62,583 nucleotides of DNA from Acidobacteriota bacterium. Its GTDB lineage: Bacteria; Acidobacteriota; UBA6911. The first letter of the stretch is position 1. Each line of letters opens with the position of its first letter. Shown piece by piece: positions 55,295 to 62,583 of this stretch. The stretch is taken from assembly GCA_012719355.1 (NCBI GenBank), contig JAAYAM010000023.1, forward strand, positions 1-62,583, written 5' to 3'. Made by a program: the position numbers and the translations under genes. The notes beneath the pieces were generated by a model, which made no database searches, was not told the origin of the DNA, and worked only from the letters and a program-made list of their open reading frames with translations.

Positions 55295-57691
55295 ATGTAC
55301 AGACGAAGCTTTCGAATCCGTCTTTGTCTGCTCTGCGCGTTTTCTGTACTACTGGTCTCGCAAAGCTTCGCCCAGCAGGCAGGCCGGCTTGAAGGGCGGA
55401 CACTCTACGATGCACTCAGGAAATTCGAACTGAAAGGAAAGGCCTCGGTCACAGGCCTGGCACTCAAACGCGACCGAGCCGAGATGGTCTTTAACGGCGA
55501 CTTCTACTTTGCGGCACCGGTGAACGGTCAGGTTACCGGCGCGGTGTTTCTGGGAAACGGGACTTTCCGCGCCCCAGCGCCGGGAATTCAGTATGAGAAA
55601 GAAGTAATGATGAGGTTCATCAACGCCGAAGTTGCCGAATCAAATTTTCAGTCAGCCGTACTGCGCTTCAGTGACGACACGTTCGATCTGATCGGCAAGA
55701 ACGCGGATATGGAAGCGGCGCCTGCTGCTGCAGCGCAGACCCTTGCCGCGGAACTGCAAGGACGGCTGTTGAAGGAAACCGGAGCGAACATCTCTTCGAG
55801 ACTCCTGATCTCGCTTGCCAACGGGGAATCGCCCGGTTTTTTCCTGGCCCAGTTTGACAAAGGGCAGCGCGGGCGCTTTACCTTCATGCTGGATCCCCAG
55901 GCCCGCATTCCCGTGGCGGTCTTCCGCATCAATGCCGGCGAAAAAGTCATGCTGTTCAGCTACGCTCCCTACTCGTACACAAACGATGTGTGGATTGCCA
56001 CATATTCCGAGGAGGATTTCAAGAAGGGCCGCGCGAGTTTCTCGGACCAGTACGATCTGGTAGCGCCGATAAACTACAACATAGAAGTCGATCTGCGCGA
56101 TCCGCGCGACAAGATACGGACTCGGGTCCGTATCGATATGGAATCTGCGATCGATAACCTGCGCGTTATCCCGATGGTGATTAACGAGGGCCTGACGGGG
56201 TACGACAATTTCCGGATGAAACATTCCATGCGGATACTGTCGGCGAAGTTCGAAGGGCAGGATCTGCCGTTTGTGCAGGAAGAATGGGAAACCGGCATCA
56301 CCCTCGTGCTTCCGAAAGCCATGCAGAAGGGGGCGAAGTTCACGGTCGATCTCGATCTGGAGGGGGATTTCATCGACAACCAGCGTGTGATCGAAAGCGG
56401 TTACTACCCGCTGAGTAACTCAAGCTGGTATCCGCGCCACGGGTACCTGAAACGGTCGACTTTCACCCTGACGTTCCGGCATCGCAAGAACGATAGCGTA
56501 TCCAGCGTTGGGACACTGGTCCGGGAAGAGGAATGGCCGGATGACCAAAACACCCGCCTTACCGAATTCAGGATGGATCACCCGATTGCGTTTGCCACCT
56601 TCGCTGCCGGGATGCTCGAACGCCATACGGAAAAGCGGAACCTGATTTTTGGCGAGATGCCGCTTGAGTTCTATTCGGTCCCATCTTCAGTCGGCCGCAT
56701 CAAGGAAAGCTTTATCCTCACCGAAATGGGGAATGCCCTCAACTTTTTCAGTGACCTTTTCGGAGCATATCCTTACAAGAATTTCCGCGCGACCTTCCAT
56801 CCCTTCAATTTTGGACAGGGATTCCCGACGCTGCTGTTAATCCCGCGGGCAGACGAGGCAAATCGCAATGTATTCGACTTCATCGCGCATGAAACCTCCC
56901 ATCAGTGGTGGGGAAACATCGTGGCATGGCGTTCCTATCGCGACCAGTGGCTGAGCGAAGGTTTCGCGAAATACAGCGGAATGCTGTATACAGCACGGCG
57001 GGAAAGCGACAAGGCGGCGCGCGACCTGATCAAGACTTCACGGTTCAAACTCCAGCTTCCTCCAACGACGGACACCGGCATCGGCAAAAGGAAGATGGCC
57101 GAAATGGGTCCACTGATTCTTGGGAACCGGCTCAGCACCAGGATGTCACAGGGCGCTTACCAGACTCTGATCTACGATAAAGGGGCTCTGGTCTTGCGCA
57201 TGCTCCACTTCCTGTTCAGCGATCCCAATACAGGCGACGGAAAAGCGTTCTTTCAGATGATGACCGATTTTGCCAAGCGCTTCGAAAACAAGGCTGCAAG
57301 CACGGAAGAGTTTGCAGTGGTCGCCGGGGCTCATTTTGCCAACACGCCGATCGCAAAGGCTTTTGGGCTGAAAGACCTGAACTGGTTCTTCCAGCAGTGG
57401 GTCTTCGAAGCTAAGCTCCCCAGCTACCGGATGGAGTACAAGGTCGAAACCGATGAAGGAAACGAGGCGGTTCTGACCGGGACCGTGATACAGGAGAACG
57501 CCGGCGCCAACTGGTTCATGCCGCTTCCTGTTGTCTGCAAATTCGGCAGCAAAGGAGAAGGGAGATCCCTGGTCTATGCCAACGGGCCGCAGACGCCGTT
57601 CAAAGTCGTTCTGCCGATGAAACCTTCTTCTGTTGAGCTTGATCCCGAACTCTGGATCCTGTCTGAAAAAACCACCACGAAAAAGCAATAG
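55295..57691 (+). CDS. Secreted M1 family (gluzincin) aminopeptidase-like protein
   Basis: The 798-residue protein has a signal peptide (about 1-27) and a long beta-rich N-terminal region (about 30-440). The M1 catalytic domain has HETSHQWWGN (HExxH) with the third ligand in WLSEGFAKYSG, 18 residues on. The aminopeptidase GxMEN motif is not evident, so it may not be a classical aminopeptidase. A C-terminal domain ends in a lysine-rich tail. It probably digests peptides outside the cytoplasm. The ATG at 55295 follows CAGGGGGT; a GTG two codons earlier overlaps this ribosome site. Confidence 0.88.
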   Translation: MYRRSFRIRLCLLCAFSVLLVSQSFAQQAGRLEGRTLYDALRKFELKGKASVTGLALKRDRAEMVFNGDFYFAAPVNGQVTGAVFLGNGTFRAPAPGIQYEKEVMMRFINAEVAESNFQSAVLRFSDDTFDLIGKNADMEAAPAAAAQTLAAELQGRLLKETGANISSRLLISLANGESPGFFLAQFDKGQRGRFTFMLDPQARIPVAVFRINAGEKVMLFSYAPYSYTNDVWIATYSEEDFKKGRASFSDQYDLVAPINYNIEVDLRDPRDKIRTRVRIDMESAIDNLRVIPMVINEGLTGYDNFRMKHSMRILSAKFEGQDLPFVQEEWETGITLVLPKAMQKGAKFTVDLDLEGDFIDNQRVIESGYYPLSNSSWYPRHGYLKRSTFTLTFRHRKNDSVSSVGTLVREEEWPDDQNTRLTEFRMDHPIAFATFAAGMLERHTEKRNLIFGEMPLEFYSVPSSVGRIKESFILTEMGNALNFFSDLFGAYPYKNFRATFHPFNFGQGFPTLLLIPRADEANRNVFDFIAHETSHQWWGNIVAWRSYRDQWLSEGFAKYSGMLYTARRESDKAARDLIKTSRFKLQLPPTTDTGIGKRKMAEMGPLILGNRLSTRMSQGAYQTLIYDKGALVLRMLHFLFSDPNTGDGKAFFQMMTDFAKRFENKAASTEEFAVVAGAHFANTPIAKAFGLKDLNWFFQQWVFEAKLPSYRMEYKVETDEGNEAVLTGTVIQENAGANWFMPLPVVCKFGSKGEGRSLVYANGPQTPFKVVLPMKPSSVELDPELWILSEKTTTKKQ

Positions 57692-57715
57692 CCGCGAGGT
57701 TGGACTGCAAACGAA

Positions 57716-57752
57716 GCAGGGTTGGGGACGCGTCTTCTGCGTCCCCCCACCC
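57716..57752. terminator. Bidirectional-type hairpin between convergent genes
   Basis: GGGGACGC (57724-57731) and GCGTCCCC (57739-57746) form an 8-bp stem with a seven-base loop, extended outside by CAGGGT/ACCCTG around short bulges. There is no T run, but the position between the M1 and ABC genes suits a terminator for both. Confidence 0.6.
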
Positions 57753-57799
57753 TGTGCGGCGGGGTATTGAATCGTTCAAGATACGGGGTTGGGTGGAAG

Positions 57800-58564
57800 T
57801 CAGCAGAGGACTTCCAGTTTCTTGCCGAGTGACGGTTCGAGAATCTCACCGTACTTTGTGTACACTTCATCCGGTGTGCCGTCGGCAACCAGATTACCCT
57901 CATTCAGAAGAATCGCCCTCGTGCAAAGCTGCTTTACGCTCTCCATGGAGTGGGAAACGAAAACGATCGTCTTGCCGCGCTTGAGGAACTCCTGGATTCG
58001 CTGGTGGCATTTCTCCTGAAACGCCTCGTCGCCGACCGCGAGTATTTCATCAATAAGCAGGATGTCGGGATCCACCTCTGTCGCTATGCTGAAACCGAGG
58101 CGCATGAACATCCCTGAAGAGTACTGCTTGACCGGTGTGTCGATGAAATCTCCCAGCTCGGCGAACTCAATGATGCGCTCTTCGCACTCTTTGATCTGGC
58201 GCCTGGTCAGTCCCAGGATAAGTCCATTGATAACGATGTTCTCTCTGCCGGTAAGATCCCCATGGAATCCGGCACCGAGCTCGATAAGGGCGGCGACTCT
58301 TCCATTGACTGTGACTTTGCCGGCGGTCGGACGATAGACGCCGGCGATGATCTTGAGAGTCGTGCTCTTGCCCGATCCGTTTCGTCCGATAATGCCCAGC
58401 ACTTCGCCATTTTCGATGCTGAACGAAATCCCTTTGAGAGCTTCAAACAGATGATAGTTCTTCTGGTGCTGGAAGATACGTACGAATACCTCACGCAGGG
58501 TATCCGGCCGCTCCCGGATCACACGAAAACGCTGGTGCACATTCTCAAACCGGATTTGCGACAC
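57800..58564 (-). CDS. ABC exporter ATPase, Wzt/TagH-like
   Basis: The 254-residue ATPase has Walker A GRNGSGKST (about 60-68), the signature YSSGM with MRLGFSIA, and Walker B DILLIDEILAVGD. This pattern is typical of polysaccharide and teichoic-acid exporters (Wzt, TagH, KpsT). It lacks the C-terminal carbohydrate-binding domain of O-antigen Wzt. It follows the permease gene by 18 bases. No glycosyltransferase gene is in the window, so the exported glycan is unknown. Confidence 0.92.
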   Translation of the reverse strand: MSQIRFENVHQRFRVIRERPDTLREVFVRIFQHQKNYHLFEALKGISFSIENGEVLGIIGRNGSGKSTTLKIIAGVYRPTAGKVTVNGRVAALIELGAGFHGDLTGRENIVINGLILGLTRRQIKECEERIIEFAELGDFIDTPVKQYSSGMFMRLGFSIATEVDPDILLIDEILAVGDEAFQEKCHQRIQEFLKRGKTIVFVSHSMESVKQLCTRAILLNEGNLVADGTPDEVYTKYGEILEPSLGKKLEVLC

Positions 58565-58582
58565 AGCTCCTCACACTCGTTC

Positions 58583-59359
58583 CTAGAGATAATAGACGAA
58601 AGAATCCTCGTACTTGCGAAAGATGGCGTAGCCGATGGCGAAGCAGATGAAGCCGCACCCGAGCGACATTGCAGCCGACTGGATCGTCGGGAGACCGCCG
58701 TGGTAGATCGCCATCCGAAAGCCGTTCAGAATGTACACAAGTGGATTCAGACGGAAAAATATATAGAACCGCTCCGGAATGAAATCCAGTGAATAGATGA
58801 TGGGAGAAAAGTAGAACCATGCTGAAAGCACAATCTGGATGATGTGAGCCACATCTCTGAAAAACACGTTTGCCGCCGAACAGAAGAAGCAGAAACCGAG
58901 CGTGAAGGCTATCAGACCAATCGTCGGCACCGGCAGGTATATCCATGTCCAGTGGAGCGGGAACCTCATGACTACGAGCAGTAGCAGCAGGGGAATCAGC
59001 GAGAGGACGAAATTGATGAAGTTAGCGAGAACCGCAGATACGGGAAAGACCGACTTTGCGATGTAGAGCTTCTTCAGCAGCTCGCCGTTGCTTACTATCG
59101 ATTCCGCCGAGTATGACAGAGACTGCGAAAAGAACGTCCATGGCAGCAGGGCCACGACCAGGAAAACGGCATAGTTATCGATGTTGAACCGCATGACGGT
59201 CGAGAAGACGATGGTGAGGATTACCATCATCAGCAGCGGATGAAGAAGAGCCCAGAAGAAGCCCAGGGCGGAGCGCTTGTACCTGACGCGCAGGTCCTTC
59301 AGCGCGAGTGCCCAGATAAGTTCCCGGTAGCGTACGGTCTCTCGAAAAAACTGCAGCAT
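58583..59359 (-). CDS. ABC-2 type polysaccharide export permease, Wzm/TagG-like
   Basis: The 258-residue protein has six membrane helices and the N-terminal motif RELIWALALKDLRVRYKRSALGFFWALLHP typical of Wzm and TagG permeases (given here in part). With the ATPase it would move a lipid-linked glycan across the inner membrane. It is the first gene of the pair and about 100 bases after the HAD gene, which may belong to the same transcript. Confidence 0.92.
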   Translation of the reverse strand: MLQFFRETVRYRELIWALALKDLRVRYKRSALGFFWALLHPLLMMVILTIVFSTVMRFNIDNYAVFLVVALLPWTFFSQSLSYSAESIVSNGELLKKLYIAKSVFPVSAVLANFINFVLSLIPLLLLLVVMRFPLHWTWIYLPVPTIGLIAFTLGFCFFCSAANVFFRDVAHIIQIVLSAWFYFSPIIYSLDFIPERFYIFFRLNPLVYILNGFRMAIYHGGLPTIQSAAMSLGCGFICFAIGYAIFRKYEDSFVYYL

Positions 59360-59462
59360 CGAGGCAACTCCTGATACCGGGCGTCGCGTGGATGCGGGCT
59401 CGGTGGAAGCGCTTACTCTACCATAATTTCTGCAGAATCCAGAAAGGCTTGCGAGAACAAAT

Positions 59463-60257
59463 TCAACTGCACGCTTCCAGAATCGGCCAGAGCTCGTCGA
59501 GCCCGCCGATCTCCCATTCCGGCCGGATGCCGTTGGTGCGCGGAATGCCCGGGCGGTTGAGCCATACCGCTCTCAGCCCGGCCTGCTGAGCTCCGGCCAC
59601 GTCCGAAATCAGGTTGTTGCCGACCATGAGGGCGACCTGATTCGTGACATTCATCCGTTGCAGCAGTGTCTCAAAAGCGAGCCTGTCGGGTTTTCCGATC
59701 CCTATTTCACCCGAGATCAAGATCTGATCGAAGTATCCCGCCAGGTATGACCCTTCCAGTTTCCTACGCTGCACATCAAGAGCCCCATTGGTGAGCAGGC
59801 CCAGCCGATACCGGCCACACAGCCTGTCCAGCGTGACGGTGACATCGTCGTAGACGAAATGCTTCTGTCTCCTGAGCACAGGGAAGGTCTCGGCCAGTTC
59901 CGCCGCAAGATCCATATCTTCGATCCCGTGCTTCTGCAGGGCGGTGCGCCATGATTCCAGCCGGTACGACGGAGCCCAATCCCGCAGCGGGATCAGTCTT
60001 GGATCCGGCCCGGTAAACTCCGCCCACAGCCCCTCCCAGGAACTGATGCCGATGCGCTTGCAGTACGGGTGTGAAGGGAAAGCATGCCAGATCTCACGGC
60101 AACATTTCCTGAGGGTGGCGTGCAGCAGGCGAGGATCGACTCCATAGCGTCGCTGCGCCAGTTCTCCTGTTTCTATGAAAGCCGCTTCCGCCGATGCCTC
60201 TTCAACGACGAGAGTGTCGTCAAGATCAAAAATCAAAGTGTTGATTCCAAGAGCCAT
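59463..60257 (-). CDS. HAD-superfamily phosphatase
   Basis: The 264-residue protein has the HAD motifs: I FDLDDTL (D11 nucleophile, D13 acid/base), II LLTNGA, III GKPDRLAF and IV GNNLISDVAGAQQAG. The alpha-helical cap between motifs I and II resembles YjjG and N-acetylneuraminate-9-phosphatase types (subfamily I). The substrate, probably a sugar or nucleotide phosphate, cannot be told. It lies upstream of the glycan exporter on the same strand. Confidence 0.88.
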   Translation of the reverse strand: MALGINTLIFDLDDTLVVEEASAEAAFIETGELAQRRYGVDPRLLHATLRKCCREIWHAFPSHPYCKRIGISSWEGLWAEFTGPDPRLIPLRDWAPSYRLESWRTALQKHGIEDMDLAAELAETFPVLRRQKHFVYDDVTVTLDRLCGRYRLGLLTNGALDVQRRKLEGSYLAGYFDQILISGEIGIGKPDRLAFETLLQRMNVTNQVALMVGNNLISDVAGAQQAGLRAVWLNRPGIPRTNGIRPEWEIGGLDELWPILEACS

Positions 60258-60327
60258 AAGGGCCTGAGTATATCATGCGGCCATGGGGGGACCTGCAGGG
60301 CTTGCACCTGCCGCACCGTCTCCGAGG

Positions 60328-60355
60328 TTGCAAATTGAGACAGAGAACGTATAAT
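60328..60355 (+). promoter_or_regulatory. Promoter of tRNA-Ser
   Basis: TTGCAA (60328-60333), 16 bp, then a perfect TATAAT (60350-60355). The predicted start is near 60362, 14 bases before the mature tRNA. Confidence 0.75.
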
Positions 60356-60375
60356 TTCCACCTGCTCAGGACTGC

Positions 60376-60465
60376 GGAGGAATGGCCGAGTGGTTGAAGG
60401 CGGCGGTCTTGAAAACCGTTAGGGGGGCAACCCCCTCGTGGGTTCGAATCCTACTTCCTCCGCCA
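60376..60465 (+). tRNA. tRNA-Ser (anticodon UGA), CCA encoded
   Basis: The acceptor stem GGAGGAA/TTCCTCC pairs perfectly, followed by discriminator G and encoded CCA. The anticodon loop CTTGAAA gives UGA, reading UCA and UCG codons. The variable arm is long, with a stem of G/C runs (class II tRNA, as serine requires), and the T arm has GGTTCGAATCC. No integrase or repeated 3' end is visible around it, so it does not mark an island here. Confidence 0.97.
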
Positions 60466-60703
60466 CAAATACGAGAGTACGGAACGGTCTCTATTCTCAA
60501 TTGGAAACACGGCATAGGATGGACGCAGCTATCGATATCAGGAAAGGGAGTTCATCGTGTCGTGAGATTTCAGCCGGGTTGGTGTGCCCAAGGGGTACAA
60601 AGTAAGAATTAGGGGAATCGCAAGGCGAGGCATAGATCGTGCGAGCGGGATCGTTTGTTTTCGCTGCTACCTGATAACACCCTGAACCCAACGACCCCCT
60701 AGT
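60466..60703. other. Gap between tRNA-Ser and the serine hydrolase
   Basis: I see no gene, repeat or clear terminator in these 238 bases. Confidence 0.5.
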
Positions 60704-62167
60704 TTATTTGATCGCATCAGCGATGTCTGCCAACTTACTTATCCAGTGCTGTGATCCATCCGGATCAACAATAACCGCAGAGAAGAAAGTGGCCGGGCCT
60801 GTTCTGATGCCGCTTTTCGATGTACCGACCGCAAGCGAGATGTAGAGCTTCTGGAGGCCTTGCACGGTATCTCTTGACCTGTTGCCAGCGTTCAGGAGAT
60901 CCTGTACCTCGATTACTGCTTCCTGAGAATGTGCCGTGGCTGATTCTTCGTGAGACGAGGATGCACGGATCGGTTGGCAATGTGACTGACTCACCGAAAA
61001 GACTCTTTTTCCTCTTATGGCTGATGTGATGATGCCCGCGCCGATCACTAAAGTAAGGGTTATTCCGGCCCAGGGCGGAAACTGCTCTGGGTCTTCGCCC
61101 AGAAGACGAAGACCCAGAGTATCCACATTCCCTTTCAATCCTTCCAGATTGGCAAGCACCACGACCCCTGATCTTGCCGCCGGATCGAAGCCGACGAAGG
61201 CACTGTAGCCTCCTGTTCCGCCGCCATGCCAAATGATCTCTGAGACCTTTCCTGGTCTTTTCATCCAGCCGAGTCCTATACTCGTTCCCGATAAGGCAGG
61301 CCGCCAGGTGGACCGCGTCTGAGTGATCGCGGCGCTCAGATCGGAGGTTGTGTAGCCGAGCTGAGCGGCCAGAAATGTGAGGAGGTCGTTTGCGGTCGAA
61401 CGCAATGCCCCCGCTCCGGCGAATGCTTCCGTGAAATTCCAGTTGACCGTCTCGTCGAACAGGGTATCGTGTCCGAGTGCAAGATGGGATTGCATCGCGG
61501 GTGACAAGGTGATCCCGGTACTGCTCATCTCGAGTGGCTCGATGACTCGCTTCAGGAGAAGCGCCTCATAGTCCTGTTCCGCCGCGCGTGCAGGAGCATG
61601 TCCAAGCAGTCCGGCTCCCAGATTCGAGTATTCATACTCTGTGCCGATGTCGCGCGGAAGCGGATACCAGGCAAGAAAGCGGTAGAGATCTTTCGTCGAA
61701 TAGGCACGGTAAGGATCCGTCTGATTCGGGGTGAAAAAATTCATGGGCATCCGCGGCAGCCCTGATCGGTGAGTGGCAAGATCTTCGAGCGTGATTGAGC
61801 GGCCGCCGCGTTCCGGGATCCGTACTCCGGCAGGCATATACCTTGATACCGGATCGCTCAACCTGACTTCGCCGCGCGTCACCATGTCTGCGAGGAGGAG
61901 CGACGTGAAAACCTTCGTTGCCGAGCCGATCTCAAAGACTGTATTTGCGTCAGCGGCACGTCGTCCATCCAGCCTTCCGTAACTGATAACTCTTTTGCCC
62001 TGAGGCTCCAATACTCCCACGACAATACTGAGCTCAGGCTGCCTTCGTTCCACCCATTCGGAGACAAGTCTCCTGGTCTCCTCATCTGGCGGGACGAGCG
62101 GCGGCGTATCTCCACTGCAGGATTCGATGGAGAACAAAATTCCAATCAGGAACAAGACTGTCTTCAT
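60704..62167 (-). CDS. Exported beta-lactamase-fold serine hydrolase (class C/PBP4-like)
   Basis: The 487-residue protein has an N-terminal signal with a possible lipoprotein cysteine (C17, weak lipobox), then the serine hydrolase motifs S82-x-x-K85 (SATK), Y180-S-N182 and HGGG near 315. These are the class C beta-lactamase/DD-peptidase/esterase set. A predicted helix (about 370-390) and a C-terminal domain of about 90 residues follow, with no close match that I know. Substrates of this large family range from beta-lactams to D-peptides and esters, so resistance should not be assumed. Confidence 0.87.
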   Translation of the reverse strand: MKTVLFLIGILFSIESCSGDTPPLVPPDEETRRLVSEWVERRQPELSIVVGVLEPQGKRVISYGRLDGRRAADANTVFEIGSATKVFTSLLLADMVTRGEVRLSDPVSRYMPAGVRIPERGGRSITLEDLATHRSGLPRMPMNFFTPNQTDPYRAYSTKDLYRFLAWYPLPRDIGTEYEYSNLGAGLLGHAPARAAEQDYEALLLKRVIEPLEMSSTGITLSPAMQSHLALGHDTLFDETVNWNFTEAFAGAGALRSTANDLLTFLAAQLGYTTSDLSAAITQTRSTWRPALSGTSIGLGWMKRPGKVSEIIWHGGGTGGYSAFVGFDPAARSGVVVLANLEGLKGNVDTLGLRLLGEDPEQFPPWAGITLTLVIGAGIITSAIRGKRVFSVSQSHCQPIRASSSHEESATAHSQEAVIEVQDLLNAGNRSRDTVQGLQKLYISLAVGTSKSGIRTGPATFFSAVIVDPDGSQHWISKLADIADAIK

Positions 62168-62573
62168 ACTTGTGCCTTTTACATTAACGGACCCTTTCCT
62201 AAGTCATAAAGTTCCAGATTTTTCAAAAGCGCTATGCCCGGAGCGTGGGCGTCCATGGTCCCTCACCCCTGCAAAAGCCAAGTGCCGGGATAGGAAGAAC
62301 AAGCGAAGGGAGTCCGTCCCTCTCCATCCTTCTGTGAACCCTCTGATCCCTTCCGATAAGATTCTCTGGGTTGATGCCGGCGCCGCTCGGGCTATCCATC
62401 AAAGAGTTGAGCGCTCGCACAACCTTTCTTGTAAAAGAAATACTCTTTTCGCTCGTTTTTGCTTACAGTTATTCAACTGGAACATAGGTTCGATGAGGCG
62501 GTTTCTGCCGAAGCGATCGGTCCATGGACCGCATTCGATGGATATGCCGCAATTTATTGAGGGAGAACTGATT
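62168..62573. other. Right-end intergenic region
   Basis: About 400 bases with no gene I can support. A 62-codon minus-strand frame (62232-62420) has no motif or ribosome site. An AT-rich stretch around 62430-62480 may hold the promoter of the next plus-strand gene. Confidence 0.45.
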
Positions 62574-62583
62574 ATGCTTACGA
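62574..62583 (+). CDS. Possible start of a gene running off the right edge
   Basis: ATG preceded by GAGGGAG at suitable spacing. Only three codons are visible, so nothing can be said of the product. Confidence 0.3.

Noticed and set aside
60376-60465. tRNA-Ser as an integration site of a mobile element
   Set aside because: No integrase and no repeat of the tRNA 3' end were seen in the window.
1-62583. CRISPR arrays, insertion sequences and prophage genes
   Set aside because: No regularly spaced repeats, transposase, Cas or phage-like proteins were found.

Overview
The window looks like a chromosomal segment of a Gram-negative, probably soil or subsurface bacterium. The best guess is Acidobacteriota or a neighbouring phylum. 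This rests on moderately high GC by eye, a soluble group 1h-type [NiFe] hydrogenase with its usual small accessory genes, paired secreted M16 peptidases, an AddAB-like helicase/nuclease pair, and a dnaK-grpE-dnaJ-cbpM-clpB operon. No 16S gene or ribosomal protein is present, so this is inference. I see no transposase, integrase, phage gene or CRISPR array.

Layout. 1-9000: a redox and nitrosative-stress island holding an SDR/DUF2867 oxidoreductase, a double flavoprotein (reductase fused to an NDH-2-like dehydrogenase), a membrane polyferredoxin, a hemerythrin, a single-domain receiver and a hybrid cluster protein with a Tat signal. Three near-identical FNR/DNR-type palindromes (TTGAT-N4-GTCAA) sit in front of three of these units. 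9000-15000: an AddA-like/AddB-like pair. 15000-21200: ferredoxin, phosphoesterase, a PEP/pyruvate-binding and nucleotidyltransferase fusion, and glutamate dehydrogenase. 21457-27825: chaperone operon (transcribed dnaK to clpB). 27915-34185: uptake hydrogenase operon on the same strand just upstream of dnaK (small subunit, large subunit, NifU-like, 61-aa protein, DUF5947-like, two unknowns, maturation protease, 50-aa DUF6893-like protein). 34428-37756: PEGA protein and two M16 peptidases.

37905-43298 is the most unusual part. It is a tight operon encoding a PTS-EIIA/opine-dehydrogenase fusion, a B12-binding mutase-like protein, an asparagine-synthetase-like enzyme lacking the glutaminase cysteine, and a DUF2179 membrane protein. 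I infer a dedicated pathway that makes or modifies an opine-like amino-acid conjugate.

43461-47256: a membrane phosphoesterase, a NhaR-like regulator and two manganese exporters (TerC, MntP). 47276-51942: a PepSY membrane protein and a sigma-54 two-component operon headed by a DUF2202 protein. 52372-57691: RtcB RNA ligase with a good promoter, a receiver relative without its phospho-acceptor, a PRC-barrel protein and an M1 peptidase. 57800-62167: Wzm/Wzt-like ABC exporter, HAD phosphatase, tRNA-Ser(UGA) and a beta-lactamase-fold serine hydrolase.
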